A DNA stretch of 64,000 nucleotides from Maniola hyperantus (taxonomy: Eukaryota; Arthropoda; Insecta; Lepidoptera; Nymphalidae), in contig NC_048561.1 of assembly GCF_902806685.2 (NCBI RefSeq), forward strand, positions 4,835,157-4,899,156, in the 5' to 3' direction. Made by a program: the position numbers and the translations under genes. Positions 8,378 through 18,955 of this stretch are shown here, one piece after another (position 1 is the first letter of the stretch; the number at the start of each line of letters is the position of its first letter). The notes beneath the pieces are model-generated. The model was not told the origin of the DNA. It was given only the letters and a program-made list of their open reading frames with translations, and did no database searches.

Positions 8378-10395
8378 ATGAACCAACGCAGCAAAAAACT
8401 TGTGCTATTTGCACTTTCAAGTGGCAATCAAAACTCGGTTGAAGTGCAAGATTTAGAAAACTCTACTAGGATGCCATATTATAATAGGGAAATAATATTC
8501 CGAGCAAAAAATACACTGTCTCATGATACAAATTACGAGAAGCAAGTAGCAGCAGCCAACCTAGATGATCCAACAACAACTTCTCCAGAGCAGGATGATA
8601 CTCCTTTAGAGAACCCCAGTAACTCTCCGTCTATTTTACTTGCCACTAATGAAACGAATGAACGAGACGGTATTGACTTTCCAACAAGCGATGTCTCTGG
8701 TACCGATTCAGGAGATGAATACAGGCCTGACCCTCGTGCAAGGTCGTCTTCATCCAGTAGCAGTTCCAGCAGTAGCTCCAATAGTAGTTCCAAAGGCAAA
8801 TTCAAGTAGCAGTTTCAGTGATATTCCTGCTGAAAATAATAATTCTAATAATGAGAGTCTTGTTCACGAACATAACCAACCAGCGCAACCTATAACTAAA
8901 CCAAGAGGCAGAAAGCGTACGCGTAATCCAACAACATGGAAAAAGAGTGTTGCTAAGCGATTAAAAAATTCTGGTCAAACTTATATCTCAGTAAACACCA
9001 AAAAACTAAATCAAGGTAAAACAATGGGACCTACATGTACCTCAAAATGTCGGTTGTCCCGTGCTGCAAAATTTACTGAACAAAAAAGGATGGAAATATT
9101 TGAGTCTTACTGGAAGTTGGAGAGTATAGAAAGGCAACGGGGTTTTTTAAATGCTTGTACAAGAACACTAAAATGTGCTTACCGCCGCATAAAGACTAAC
9201 AAAATGTACGACAGAAAAGAAAACACTGCATATTACTTGCTTAATGAGAATAAAGAGATCCGCGTCTGTAAAACTTTTCTCATCAACACTTTGGGTATCA
9301 CACAACGGATTATACGGACTGTTATCGACGGCAAAGCACGGAATGATGGCTTTATTCCACCTGATCAACGAGGAAAACACGGAAAACAATGTAAATTGGA
9401 ACCTGAAGTTATACAAGCAGTAAAGGATCATATCGAATCAATTCCAAAGGTTGAAAGTCATTATCTCAGGGCTAATACTAGCAGACAATTCGTTGATGGG
9501 GGTTTGACAGTAGCAGAGTTGCACAGAAATTATTCCGAAATTCAGAAGCAGCAAAACAAGCCTATTGTAAACTACGACGCCTACTCACGGATTTTCAACC
9601 AAGATTTTAACATTGGATTTTTCAAACCCAAAAAAGATCGTTGCGATGAGTGTGAAGCATACGAAAATGCCTCTGAACAAGAAAAGAATAAATTACGTGA
9701 CAGCTTCAACTTACATCAGGAAGAAAAAAGCTTAAGTAGACATGAAAAAGACAGGGATATGAAAAGATGTAATGAACCTGACAACAACACAATTGTTTTC
9801 ACCTATGACTTACAAGCGGTGTTACCCTGCCCTGTTGGCAAATATTAACTCGATTCAACACAACTTTTTGATTCGTGGCCACACGCAAAATGACGCTGCT
9901 CATTCTGTAATAGAAAAATCTGTGACTAGAGCCAAAAATGCTGGATGTATTTATGTGCCTGACCAATACATTTCCTTAATTCGTGGGGGCAAAAAGACTG
10001 GAAAGCCATTTGTGGTAAATTAAATTAATTATGACGATTTCTTCGATTTAAAATCACTTGAGGAGAACATGAACTTTAATATGGCGAAAAATGTCAGTGG
10101 CGATGTTATCAAAACTGGTGATATTAAAAGTATTAAATTCACCAAGATTTGTGAAAATTACCAATATCGAACCACTTTTAAAAATGTAAACTGGGAAGAA
10201 GCAAAAGCAATAATTGTTCAACCAAAAAAATTACGCGGCAATAGAGGCAATCGAAGAATAGATGAAATTCCCTTGAAGCAAGCTTACACTTCAAAAATAC
10301 CAATTACAGAACGCAAAAAGCGTGATTTATTGCAATTATTGGAGGCTAATCTCGTGCCAAGATACTATGAAAGTTTTTACAATGATCTCTTTTAA
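8378..10395 (+). pseudogene. Sola-like transposase, frameshifted and internally deleted
   Basis: The coding path starts at ATG 8378 with an acidic N-terminal region (GTDSGDEYRPDP). It runs into a polyserine tract at about 8745-8800, where the frame must shift to continue in the frame spanning 8640-9848. The conserved middle includes RGRKRTRNPTTWKK, DQRGKHGKQ, ESHYLRANTSRQFVDGG, a KKDRCDECEAYENA cysteine motif and TYDLQAVLPCPVG. At about 9843 the frame changes and jumps to HNFLIRGHTQNDAAHSVIE, so the central part expected between these blocks is missing, including catalytic residues. A nonsense TAA at 10021 splits GKPFVVN from NYDDFFDLKSLEE. The C-terminus (KRDLLQLLEANLVPRYYESF) is intact. Not functional as it stands. 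Confidence 0.7.
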
Positions 10396-10889
10396 TTTTT
10401 ATTTTACTTAATAGTCAACAAAGCCACATTTACACTTGCAGGGAAAACAACTATTGCCCCTGATTTTCCTGGTAATGTGGCAGTGATTTTAAGTGAGTGT
10501 TTACCAAATTAGTACCTATGAACATAATGATAGTTAGAATAAGTAAAAGAATTTGTATTTGATACTGGATATTAAATATTTTTTTAGAAATGTATGATTA
10601 CGTGTTTTATTTGTTTTGACATAACTGTCAGGTTAATTGTTTTCTAGTGTCATAACGTCACTTCTGCGAGGGTAGTAATTTTTAAACGTTTATATTTTAT
10701 TAATCGTAATTAGTGAGATGTTTGCTTTTACTTTGAAATGAAGTTTAAAGTTGTAGTTTAAATATTATCATTTTATTTATTTAGTAGAGAAGAACTATAC
10801 GTTGTAATAGGATATTGAATTTTCAAATGCTTGTCCTGAAAGGTTACATTATTTGCATAAGTGACTTTATAGCACCGTAGGTGCGATAT

Positions 10890-11690
10890 ATTAATCATGG
10901 CGTTAAGGGGGCTCAGGACGATGCTTTCTTCATACAAACGTAGGAGGGTAATTACTACATTATTTGATACTGAACGCTCAAAACTAAGTATTATTTCGAT
11001 TTATCTCGTCATTACCTAGGTTTATTGATATATGAAACATTGAAAAAATATTGATTTTAAAGTTACGAGCCTCAAAATATTCCTATTTAAACACTAAATT
11101 TATGACAACTTTGGGCGTAAATAAATAAGATTAGGGGTATGAAAATTCTAAAGAAATTTAACATTAGACATAGTTTATTTATACATTAGTTGAAATAACT
11201 ATACTTTGCAAACAAACTCAGTAGTTTTTTCTCAAAAATACTTTTCCGATACCCTTGATTTCAGTGAAAAACATCGTGCCTCTCACCCTTCTAATACAAT
11301 GTCAAGTGAAAAGCAAATAGGTTCGGCCGAGCGTACTGCGTCACCTTAAGTAACGGTTTCTATGACTGTAGTAAGATGTTGTCTATGACATCGATAGATA
11401 ATGTCTATGGCGCTTACTCTCTGAGCTCCGGATCTTGGGTGTTAATTTAATTAGTCACGTTATTAAAGAAGATCCAAAATAAATTACTTGATGAAAATAT
11501 ATTTGGATCTTATCTAAATAAATTACTTGATATTATAAATAGTTTAATTAAACAAGTGAACACAACAATGACTAAGGAGGGTGGGTGCACTCGCCGCCAA
11601 GTGTTCACAGCAGCAGCAATTAACAATTACTTTTATCAATAAAATATTTAAAATAAACAAATGTTTCATTCTGTACTATATCCTCCATAT
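10890..11690. other. Intergenic, no gene recognised
   Basis: AT-rich sequence without recognisable coding or structural features. A short direct repeat of AAATAAATTACTTGAT occurs near 11480 and 11517. Confidence 0.4.
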
Positions 11691-11842
11691 AATATTATAA
11701 ATGCGAAAGTGTGTCTGTCTGTCTATCTGCTAGCTTTTCACCCTTTAACCGATTTGACAAAATTTGGTACAGAGATAGCTTGCACCCCGAGAAAGGACAT
11801 AGGCTACTTTATGTCCCGGAAAATCTAAGAGTTCCCATGGGA
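11691..11842 (+). mobile_element. Non-autonomous Helitron fragment (5' portion)
   Basis: Begins ATATAATATTATAAATGCGA, then a GTCTGTCTGTC stretch and the blocks TTTGGTACAGAGATAGCTTG and GACATAGGCTACTTTATGTC shared with the other short Helitrons here. It ends at TTCCCATGGGA, where the 59-bp array starts, so the 3' hairpin and CTAG terminus are missing. The array may have grown inside this element. Confidence 0.6.
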
Positions 11843-12928
11843 TGTTTACTACATACGGCGTATACTATTACATGTGGAGTAATCACCGTTCACGATGTCG
11901 CTGTTTACTGCATACGGCGTATACTATTACATGTGGAGTAATCACCGTTCACGATGTCGCTGTTTACTGCATACGGCGTATACTATTACATGTGGAGTAA
12001 TCACCGTTCACGATGTCGCTGTTTACTGCATACGGCGTATACTATTACATGTGGAGTAATCACCGTTCACGATGTCGCTGTTTACTGCATACGGCGTATA
12101 CTGTTACATGTGGAGTAATCACCGTTCACGATGTCGCTGTTTACTGCATACGGCGTATACTGTTACATGTGGAGTAATCACCGTTCACGATGTCGCTGTT
12201 TACTGCATACGGCGTATACTGTTACATGTGGAGTAATCACCGTTCACGATGTCGCTGTTTACTGCATACGGCGTATACTATTACATGTGGAGTAATCACC
12301 GTTCACGATGTCGCTGTTTACTGCATACGGCGTATACTGTTACATGTGGAGTAATCACCGTTCACGATGTCGCTGTTTACTGCATACGGCGTATACTGTT
12401 ACATGTGGAGTAATCACCGTTCACGATGTCGCTGTTTACTGCATACGGCGTATACTGTTACATGTGGAGTAATCACCGTTCACGATGTCGCTGTTTACTG
12501 CATACGGCGTATACTGTTACATGTGGAGTAATCACCGTTCACGATGTCGCTGTTTACTGCATACGGCGTATACTGTTACATGTGGAGTAATCACCGTTCA
12601 CGATGTCGCTGTTTACTGCATACGGCGTATACTATTACATGTGGAGTAATCACCGTTCACGATGTCGCTGTTTACTGCATATGGCGTATACTATTACATG
12701 TGGAGTAATCACCGTTCACGATGTCGCTGTTTACTGCATACGGCGTATACTATTACATGTGGAGTAATCACCGTTCACGATGTCGCTGTTTACTGCATAC
12801 GGCGTATACTATTACATGTGGAGTAATCACCGTTCACGATGTCGCTGTTTACTGCATACGGCGTATACTATTACATGTGGAGTAATCACCGTTCACGATG
12901 TCGCTGTTTACTGCATACGGCGTATACC
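11843..12928. repeat. 59-bp tandem array, 18 units plus a partial
   Basis: Units start every 59 bp from 11843 (TGTTTACTGCATACGGCGTA...) to a partial at 12905. The core holds a near-palindrome, ATACGGCGTAT. The main variant site, TACTATTAC versus TACTGTTAC, is arranged in blocks: four A-type, three G, one A, five G, five A. One unit also has ATATGGCG. Open frames across it (11711-11941, 12780-12992) are by-products of the repeat. No spacers separate the units, so this is a satellite and not a CRISPR. Confidence 0.96.
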
Positions 12929-13879
12929 AGGGTCATCAATCTTAGAACAAATAGCATGGTACTTCAATTCATTTAGTACCAAAAGGCAATAGCAGACCGC
13001 GCTACTGTGACTGGACAAATTCGATATATTATTCTGTGGTCAAGGCATCCCATGTTTAATTTTTCTACCAAATTGGTAGTTTAGTTTACATTAACATATT
13101 TGTATTTTAAAGCAAAAAAATATTCTCTAACCATTAATTTCTATTTACCAATATTTTATTTGGTTCTACCTTTGGTATGTATCATTGATTTAATAAATAT
13201 TCTTCAAAATAAAATTGTCAGACAATTTTTTGCTATTGATATGGTAGAAATTGGGCAAACAACCTGGTCTGTGCTGGCGGTCGTAATGTTTTCTGATTTT
13301 GCTGTTTTTAATACCTTTTGTAACTATTTAAAGCCAGTTTTTAGTGATTTCACGCTACGTTTAGCAAACCAGTGAACCTAACCCACGCTAAGAAAGCTGT
13401 CAGAGATTCTAGTGTTTTGAGACCAAAGAAATTTTAAGTTTTCCATACCCATGTTTGAAACAGAGACTTCCAGTGTTTTGAGACAGGACTCCAGTGTTTT
13501 GAGACAGAACTCCAGTGTTTATTTACGAGACAGGACTCCAGTATAGTTGTAGTTAGGTACTAGTTAAGTTTAGTGAACATGTCTTACCAGAGGGGCTGTA
13601 TTCCAGGCTGTTCAGGTTCACTGCAGGTTTGTAAATGCCATTGTAATACCGTCATATCTACTTTAATCCTTGAATGCAATTTTTATTAAATTCCTTGAAC
13701 TTGATGACAATATGGTTCACGCATAGGTTTTTCTTTAAGTATTGGGCGTTCCGATCCAGTGATAGATTCTCTTGACGATTCGAAAGCACCTATTTACAAG
13801 TTTATTTGAATAAAGAAGTAGGTATTTCTTTAGTTTTTCTAGCCCAAATTCCTATCATGATCAACCCATCGCTGACTCA
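12929..13879. other. Intergenic with a short AGACAGGACTCCAGTGTTTT repeat
   Basis: A 91-residue hydrophobic open frame at 13100-13375 matches nothing I recognise and is probably chance. Between about 13410 and 13540 the phrase CCAGTGTTTTGAGACAG recurs four times at irregular spacing. No other structure seen. Confidence 0.4.
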
Positions 13880-14085
13880 CTACAGAGGACGGGTCACTTC
13901 TTAGAGTGAGAAGGGGTTTAGCCATAGTCTACCACACTGGCCATGTGCGGATTGGTAGACTTCACACCCTTTGATAACTTTATGGAAACTAACTCTCAGG
14001 CATGCAGGTTTCCTCACGATGTTTTCCTTCACCGTTAAAGCAAGTGATATTTAATTAATTAAAACACACATAACTCTGAAAATAT
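13880..14085. repeat. Interspersed lepidopteran repeat (probable LINE 3' region)
   Basis: Contains AGGTTTCCTCACGATGTTTT and CTTCACCGTTAAAGCAAGTG, phrases I recognise as part of a very common lepidopteran interspersed repeat, probably a LINE 3' end. A related fragment is visible around 27820-27860. Family assignment is from memory and not firm. Confidence 0.45.
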
Positions 14086-14358
14086 CTCTCTCTCTCCTAT
14101 CCCAATTGTTCTTTTCAAGGAGTTTAACGTGGCGGTAACGATGTTTTCTTTATTGGAATATCCAGGAACACTATAAGCGGAGGTATCAATAATTATGTGA
14201 GGCCCATACTCATTTAGGCATTTTGATACTTTTTTGCAGTTGAAGCATGATCTTTCCCCTGATATGCAGTCATCAATTGCTTCCTGTATTAAATGCAGAC
14301 CCCGGCAGAGTAAAATAAAAAAAATAAAAAAAAACAGCTTTATTTTACATTGATACAT
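14059..14358 (-). pseudogene. Fragment of a cysteine-rich USP-like domain (C-terminal part)
   Basis: Minus-strand frame with CFNCKKVSKCLNEYGPHIII followed by DTSAYSVPG. The paired cysteines ahead of a YGPHIIIDTS strand look like the ubiquitin-protease-like modules found in some TE proteins. The likely preceding part of the same domain lies at 14763-15241 on the same strand. Assignment is weak; the fragment is clearly incomplete. Confidence 0.3.
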
Positions 14359-14762
14359 AGTTGTAAAAAAATTTAAAAACCTAACTTTTATCTTATTTTA
14401 ATAATAATTAATAATTTATATCTAAAAATAGGGTATTAGAAAGGACCGCTTTTAGCGGTGAAAGCCTCCTCCAACCTTTCTTTTTATCCCATTTGACGGA
14501 TGATAGAGTCTAGTTCTGTTATTCTTATTTAGTTTGCTAAAGATCATACGTTAAAAGTCGCTAAGTATAATTTGTTTTTACGTTGGATAATTTGTTGGTA
14601 CGTGGAGGGTTGTGGTCCCCCCCCCCCCCCCCCCCCAATTTTGTGGGCCCCCGTGGTGACCAACCAAATTGGGGGAGGTTGATTTGTGTTATGTTTTGTC
14701 CTTTTTAATTTGGTAGAGTATGTATGAGGTGTGGCGCTCGCATGAGTGAATTTCATTGACTG
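14359..14762. other. Intergenic with 20-bp poly-C tract
   Basis: The only striking feature is an uninterrupted run of 20 C at 14617-14636. It also contains GACCGCTTTTAGCGGTGAAA, a phrase I associate with lepidopteran repeats. No gene. Confidence 0.5.
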
Positions 14763-15241
14763 CTATTCTTCAATGCCACTGTTTGAGGTGATCGGGCGCG
14801 ATTGGGGAGTGTCATCCTTTCGTTGTACAAAGGAACCGCGGCAGAGTGCGACGTCTATATTGACAGAAATAAATGGGTATTCTCTCCGGTTCTTGTACCC
14901 ACAGGTACAATCAATGTAGCTTGCATAGCTTGGTTCTTTTTCTAACAAGAACTGTGCTGTTGCAGCGTTACACTCCACATCTAATCGCTGGATTTTCTTC
15001 GTGTAAGTCGTAAACGAACCTTGGAAATTGAAATTTCAGTTAATATTTTTGCTCGTTGAATATAATGTTCTCGCAATATTTTTTTCTTTTTACTAATACT
15101 CTGTGCTAGATTAATTATAGGGCAATCAGAGGCGTTCAAACTTTCGAAGTAGGCTTCATTTGCCAACAGCTTACCAAGGATTGCCTGAAAAATTGCATCA
15201 AAAGCATACGTTGAAGTTTCGTTTAAATACAGACCATGCAA
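14763..15241 (-). pseudogene. Fragment of a cysteine-rich USP-like domain (N-terminal part), frameshifted
   Basis: Two minus-strand frames join through one frameshift near 14980: a segment starting MHGLYLNETSTYAFDAIFQA, then LDVECNAATAQFLLEK, IDCTCGYKNRREYPFISVNI and a charged end. The CTCGY pair and the following strand resemble the finger region of USP-like domains. Together with 14059-14358 it suggests one broken gene split by about 400 bp. No known host gene recognised. Confidence 0.3.
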
Positions 15242-15379
15242 ACGAACAGATCCTGCTATGTTTTCATTTAAAAGAACCGGTGCATGAGCAGTTTTTGAGT
15301 TTTTTTATAAAATCCCACTCGGGACAATCATCATGTTGGTTTTGCCCGTTTTTTTACTGGTGATCCATCTTTTATTACA

Positions 15380-15643
15380 AAAAGATGCATAAGCGGTACC
15401 GCTTATTCAAGAGCAGTTGTGGAAGTCCAAAGATACATATATGATAAAATACTGTCCAAGACTCATTCACCTCTTGAATGGTGGAAGATTAATCAAAAAT
15501 CTTACCCACGCTTGGCAATACTGGCGCGCAAAAAACTTAATGCTCTGGCAACTAGTGTACCATGCGAAAGGTTGTTTGCGGTATCGAGTACCATTTTGAA
15601 TGATAGACGAACTCGTTTTTGTATTCGAAAGGTTCAACAGTAG
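15380..15643 (+). pseudogene. hAT transposase C-terminal dimerisation fragment
   Basis: Encodes the hAT C-terminal dimerisation motif: PLEWWKINQKSYPRLAILAR, then ATSVPCERLFAVSSTILNDR. In intact hAT transposases this region multimerises the enzyme. The catalytic core is absent upstream and the frame ends after RRTRFCIRK. Similar to BED-zinc-finger hAT proteins. No TIR or 8-bp duplication seen. Confidence 0.85.
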
Positions 15644-15904
15644 GTGTTCTTACAACAACTACCGTTTGTCGTTTCGGGTCTCATCTGCCTCAAGACGCAC
15701 GCGTTCCTCGAATTCGATGAGGCATGCACCTTTCCATTGTAACCTCCGCCGTCGACTTAGCGCTCGAGCGGTGGGCGATGGAGATAGCAGTCAGGCTTGT
15801 CCCTGGATCCTCTACGGAGGGAGTGCGGGCCGCCGACCATCTTAGGGGCGAAGTCCAGGTGAGGTTGAAGCTCAGACGCTGCAACAGTCCCGATTGGAGG
15901 GATT
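15644..15904. other. GC-richer debris, no gene recognised
   Basis: Open frames exist on both strands but show no domain. The sequence is more GC-rich than its surroundings and may be a LINE fragment. Confidence 0.35.
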
Positions 15905-16078
15905 TTTTTTTTATAAAAGAAAGAATATTAGCCATGTTAATGACTAATATTCCTCCTCCAACTAAGTGTCAAGCTTGTGCTAGGAGTAGGTACGACAATA
16001 GTGCAACGGGCGGGGTTTGAACCGTCGACCTTTCGGTTTTCAGTCCACTCCTGTACCCGTTGAGCTATTGAGGCTCTA
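15905..16078 (-). mobile_element. tRNA-derived SINE, copy 1
   Basis: Inverted copy of the SINE also found at 46.8 and 61.5 kb. On the minus strand it has a tRNA-like head, with an A-box-like TAGCTCAACGG and a B-box-like GGTTCAAACCCC. The body reads TTGTCGTACCTACTCCTAGC, then ACTTAGTTGGAGG. The box pair would give internal RNA polymerase III promotion. A-rich tail sits at about 15905-15925. Confidence 0.75.
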
Positions 16079-16371
16079 AGGCTTTTCCCTTCGTGTTTTC
16101 CCTCAAGTTCATGACTTCCTTCGGGTGGGACCTTCGCGAATAGTCTTGGGCGAAGCCCTGTGGTCGGATTTTCAGCCCTACCACGAGGGTAATATAACAT
16201 TGCAACGAGTTTAAATAAAGAACATTCAAACCGCCCCGACCTCCAACAGGAGTCCGGGAGCACGGTTAATTTTTCCCCGTCGACGCAGCTCGGCACGACC
16301 GGCGAAAGTACTGGGAGTGACGGGCAGGCGTCTGAGCAACTACCTTTTATTTACCTATCAATTTTATTTCA
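16079..16371. other. Intergenic, no gene recognised
   Basis: GC-rich stretch without domains. It ends in TTTATTTCAG, a good splice acceptor belonging to the HARBI1-like exon that follows. Confidence 0.35.
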
Positions 16372-16470
16372 GGCAGTTTGTGATGCAAGACTGAAAATTA
16401 GAAATATTGTTGCTCTTTGCCGTGGTAGCACTCATGACTCCAGGATCTTTAATGAAAGCCTAATAAAACA
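16372..16470 (+). pseudogene. HARBI1-like transposase exon remnant
   Basis: Immediately after a TTTCAG acceptor comes AVCDARLKIRNIVALCRGST followed by HDSRIFNES, the second-Asp region of PIF/Harbinger (HARBI1-type) transposases. Stops follow at once. It is more like HARBI1 proper than the four Harbingers of this window. Confidence 0.6.
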
Positions 16471-16546
16471 GAAAGCCTAATAATTGAAAGTGGTCAGTTT
16501 CATGACAGATTAAACCTTGACCTTGACCAGACCTTGCTCCAACGGA

Positions 16547-16733
16547 CTACCATTTTTTTCGTGATTTGGACAATTTTCTGCGTGATAAAAAGTTTTCTTC
16601 TCAGGAGGCAGTGCAAAATGCTTTCACACAGTTTGTCGAATCTAGATCACCAGAGTTCTATCGCAAAGGCATAAATGAGCTTCCTATTAGATGGCAGCAA
16701 TGTATAGATAATAATGGTAATTATTTTAGTTAA
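16547..16733 (+). pseudogene. mariner transposase C-terminal fragment
   Basis: Encodes the end of a mariner-type transposase: RDLDNFLRDKKFSSQEAVQN, then SPEFYRKGINELPIRWQQCI, a NNGNYF ending and a stop. The LP.RW..C....G.YF signature marks mariner C-termini. The DDD core is missing. Confidence 0.75.
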
Positions 16734-16828
16734 ATAAATAGGTATGTTAAATTTAAAAATACGAATTTTTATTTTTCAGTACAAATCGGCAATTTCATAC
16801 TTTAACCCCTAATATTATGTCATTTTCA

Positions 16829-17065
16829 TAGATGATTTCACACGGTATTGTCACGTCTATTTTATTAAAAAAAAAGTAAAAGTGACTTATTGAATGTCTT
16901 CAAAGAATATAAAAATGAAGTAGAAACGTTACATAACAAAAAAATAAAATATCTACAATCCGATAACGGTACAGAATACCGCAATAAGGACTTGATTGAT
17001 TGATGATTTTCTCAAATCGCATGGCATCCAAAGAAGGTTGACTACGTTTTATACCCCACAACAAG
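16829..17065 (+). pseudogene. Ty1/copia integrase core fragment
   Basis: Encodes IDDFTRYCHVYFIKKK, then VFKEYKNEVETLHNKK, YLQSDNGTEYRNKDLID and, after a frameshift, FLKSHGIQRRL with TTFYTPQQ. These are the two catalytic aspartate regions of a copia integrase (the D in IDDFT and in SDNG). Frameshifts occur in the A-run at about 16873 and in GATTGATTGATG at about 17000. No LTR found. Confidence 0.8.
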
Positions 17066-17215
17066 ATCACCACTAGTTTAGAAAGCAGAACAAGATATCA
17101 CCACTAGTTTAGAAAGCAGAACAAGATATCACCACTAGTTTAGCGAAAGCAGAACAAGATATCACCACTAGTTTAGAAAGCAGAATAAGATATCAGCTAG
17201 TTTAGAAAGCAGAAC
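17066..17215. repeat. 31-bp tandem repeat, about five copies
   Basis: The unit GCAGAACAAGATATCACCAC plus TAGTTTAGAAA repeats about five times with small indels (one copy has TTTAGCGAAAGC, the last lacks ACCAC). It directly abuts the copia fragment and seems to have expanded from its end. Confidence 0.85.
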
Positions 17216-17374
17216 TGACAGAAGAAACTAGCAATTTTTTTCCATAAATAACACAAGATTTTTCTGGGCCACTGAGCACAAAGCATCCAAACTTAGGCTG
17301 AGATCTATAGAGTGCACTTTGATTTTGCTAACACTTAAGATTGAGTAATTAGACAGATTTATGTGAGGCATATA

Positions 17375-17625
17375 GGTAGCTGTGTCTCGTTTTAACCAGG
17401 TCACAAAATACTTTGATAATCTTGGGCATAAAATCGAATTTAAATTCATTGAACAGCTACAAACCTATCAGCAAAGTGAAGGTATCCATTTTGCAAATAA
17501 ATTGTCTGCACTGCATATTGATTTTAAAACACAGAAAATGAAAGTTAGACTGGCCACACAGTTAGTTAGTTAGTTTGCAGATGCTCACGTGGATGATTTC
17601 TACATGATCATGCGCAAAAGTGCTG
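17375..17625 (+). pseudogene. P-element/THAP9-like transposase fragment
   Basis: Encodes RFNQVTKYFDNLGHKIEFKF, then FANKLSALHIDFKTQKMKV and RLATQLVS before a stop, continuing FADAHVDDF. The NKL..HI....KM.V.LA.Q..S block is diagnostic of THAP9/P-element transposases. Around 17640-17750 a stretch like the end of a LINE ORF2 follows and is not separately called. Confidence 0.6.
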
Positions 17626-17750
17626 CGTCCATGATGAGCAGGCTATTGGGTAGTACCAACACTCTCCTCAGCGCATTGGCCATGCACCTGGACAAACCTC
17701 TCTGGAGGTGCTGGGGTGGTACATAGGCGCTAGAAGGCTCCCACGAGCAT

Positions 17751-18297
17751 TGTGAATAGTTTAGAACAGTTTTTTAATTAAATATGATTAGTTGTTAAGT
17801 TAAGCTAGTAATAAGTACTAACATAGGTTAAGTAATTCTATTGTTTTTTGTACTAACACATAATTATGGATTGATATCTGAAATAAAAGTTTATTTATTT
17901 TATTAAGCTTAAGTCATTAAGAAATGACAACAACAGTCAACTTTATATGTATTGCATTGTACCTGAGTTTAACTATTATCCCAGAAATTCAACTGTTTAA
18001 ATGATTTAGATGCAAACTACTGGGACACAAGACTCTTCTTTAGGTACCAAAATAAAGTATTGCACTAGTGAGAATGAGTGATATAATCTAGATTCTAGAT
18101 CCTAGTGGACAAGGTAGAAATAGTTCCTTTTTAGCTTTTACACGATTAATCATCAAGATCATGTGGAATGATGATCTTCATTTATTTAAAATAGGTTGTA
18201 GGTATCTAATGTGATACATGTTTGAATTGTTCCATCACTATTTTGTCATCATAAAGCGAGCCGAAATTGTTAAAAATAAATTTTTATTTTCATTATG
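17751..18297. other. Intergenic, AT-rich
   Basis: No gene. AATAAA at about 17882 followed by a T-rich stretch looks like an old polyadenylated 3' end. Confidence 0.4.
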
Positions 18298-18499
18298 TAG
18301 GGGGAGGGGGGGCACTTTGATACACAAAAATTAAATCTCTTTTCTGAGGACCATAAAGCATTATATTTAAATATTTGTTTTGATGTGTGCATTGGCTGAT
18401 ATGTCAGCTTACATTTTGGCTACGCAAAAACCGCAAAAATTGGCGACGTATAGAGATAATGTGATTTTAAGAAAATAAAATGTTTGTATCATTCTGCCC

Positions 18500-18545
18500 C
18501 ACCAGTGGGGCACTTTGATACATGGGGTGGGGCAGTTTGATACGT
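18500..18545. repeat. Left subterminal GGGGCA-GATAC repeats of the pogo-like element
   Basis: Two direct copies, GGGGCACTTTGATACATGGG and GGGGCAGTTTGATACGTA, about 200 bp inside the left end repeat the TIR core. Matching copies lie near the right end at 21270-21350, including an inverted one. Likely transposase-binding sites, by inference. Confidence 0.65.
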
Positions 18546-18955
18546 ATTTTAGATCCATATGAAATGCAAATTTAAACTGACTAAAAACCCAATATAAACT
18601 GTATTATTACTTAAAATTAAGAAATAAAACAATTTTATTGATTGAGATCGCAAAACACTTTTTATTAAGAGTGCACATTAGCCATAATCAGTCTCTTAAG
18701 TTACTTAAGAAATATAATCACAAAAAAAAACAATATTGTCATCATAGAACAAGACTAATTCTCTGTTATTTTCTTAATTATATAATCAGTTATATACTTA
18801 CTAAGTAATCAGACTTTAACATTGAATATTGTTAATGAAAATATAATATTAGAACCTCCTATCAAAATGAACAATAGTTTTCTTAAAAAATTAAACAAAC
18901 ATCAAAAATTTAACAAAAATAATCATAAAAACTCTCATATAAATTACAAAACAAT

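Larger units (their letters stand above)
7711..10885 (+). mobile_element. Sola-like DNA transposon, defective
   Basis: Imperfect terminal inverted repeats: the left end reads CGCACATACGGTGCTA, followed by CACTTATGCAA after a short spacer. The right end inverted reads CGCACCTACGGTGCTA with the same CACTTATGCAA. A 4-bp ATAT flanks both (7707-7710 and 10886-10889). The 4-bp duplication and the style of the transposase suggest the Sola group; this assignment is from memory of family features and is not certain. The single gene inside is broken at three places, so this copy is non-autonomous. A second, more decayed relative of the transposase lies at 53.9-54.4 kb on the opposite strand. Confidence 0.68.

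Noticed and set aside
11843..12928. CRISPR-like appearance of the 59-bp array
   Set aside because: Units are contiguous with no unique spacers, and the genome is clearly that of an insect. It is a satellite.
13100..13375. 91-residue hydrophobic frame resembling membrane segments
   Set aside because: AT-rich DNA gives such frames by chance; no family, no start context.
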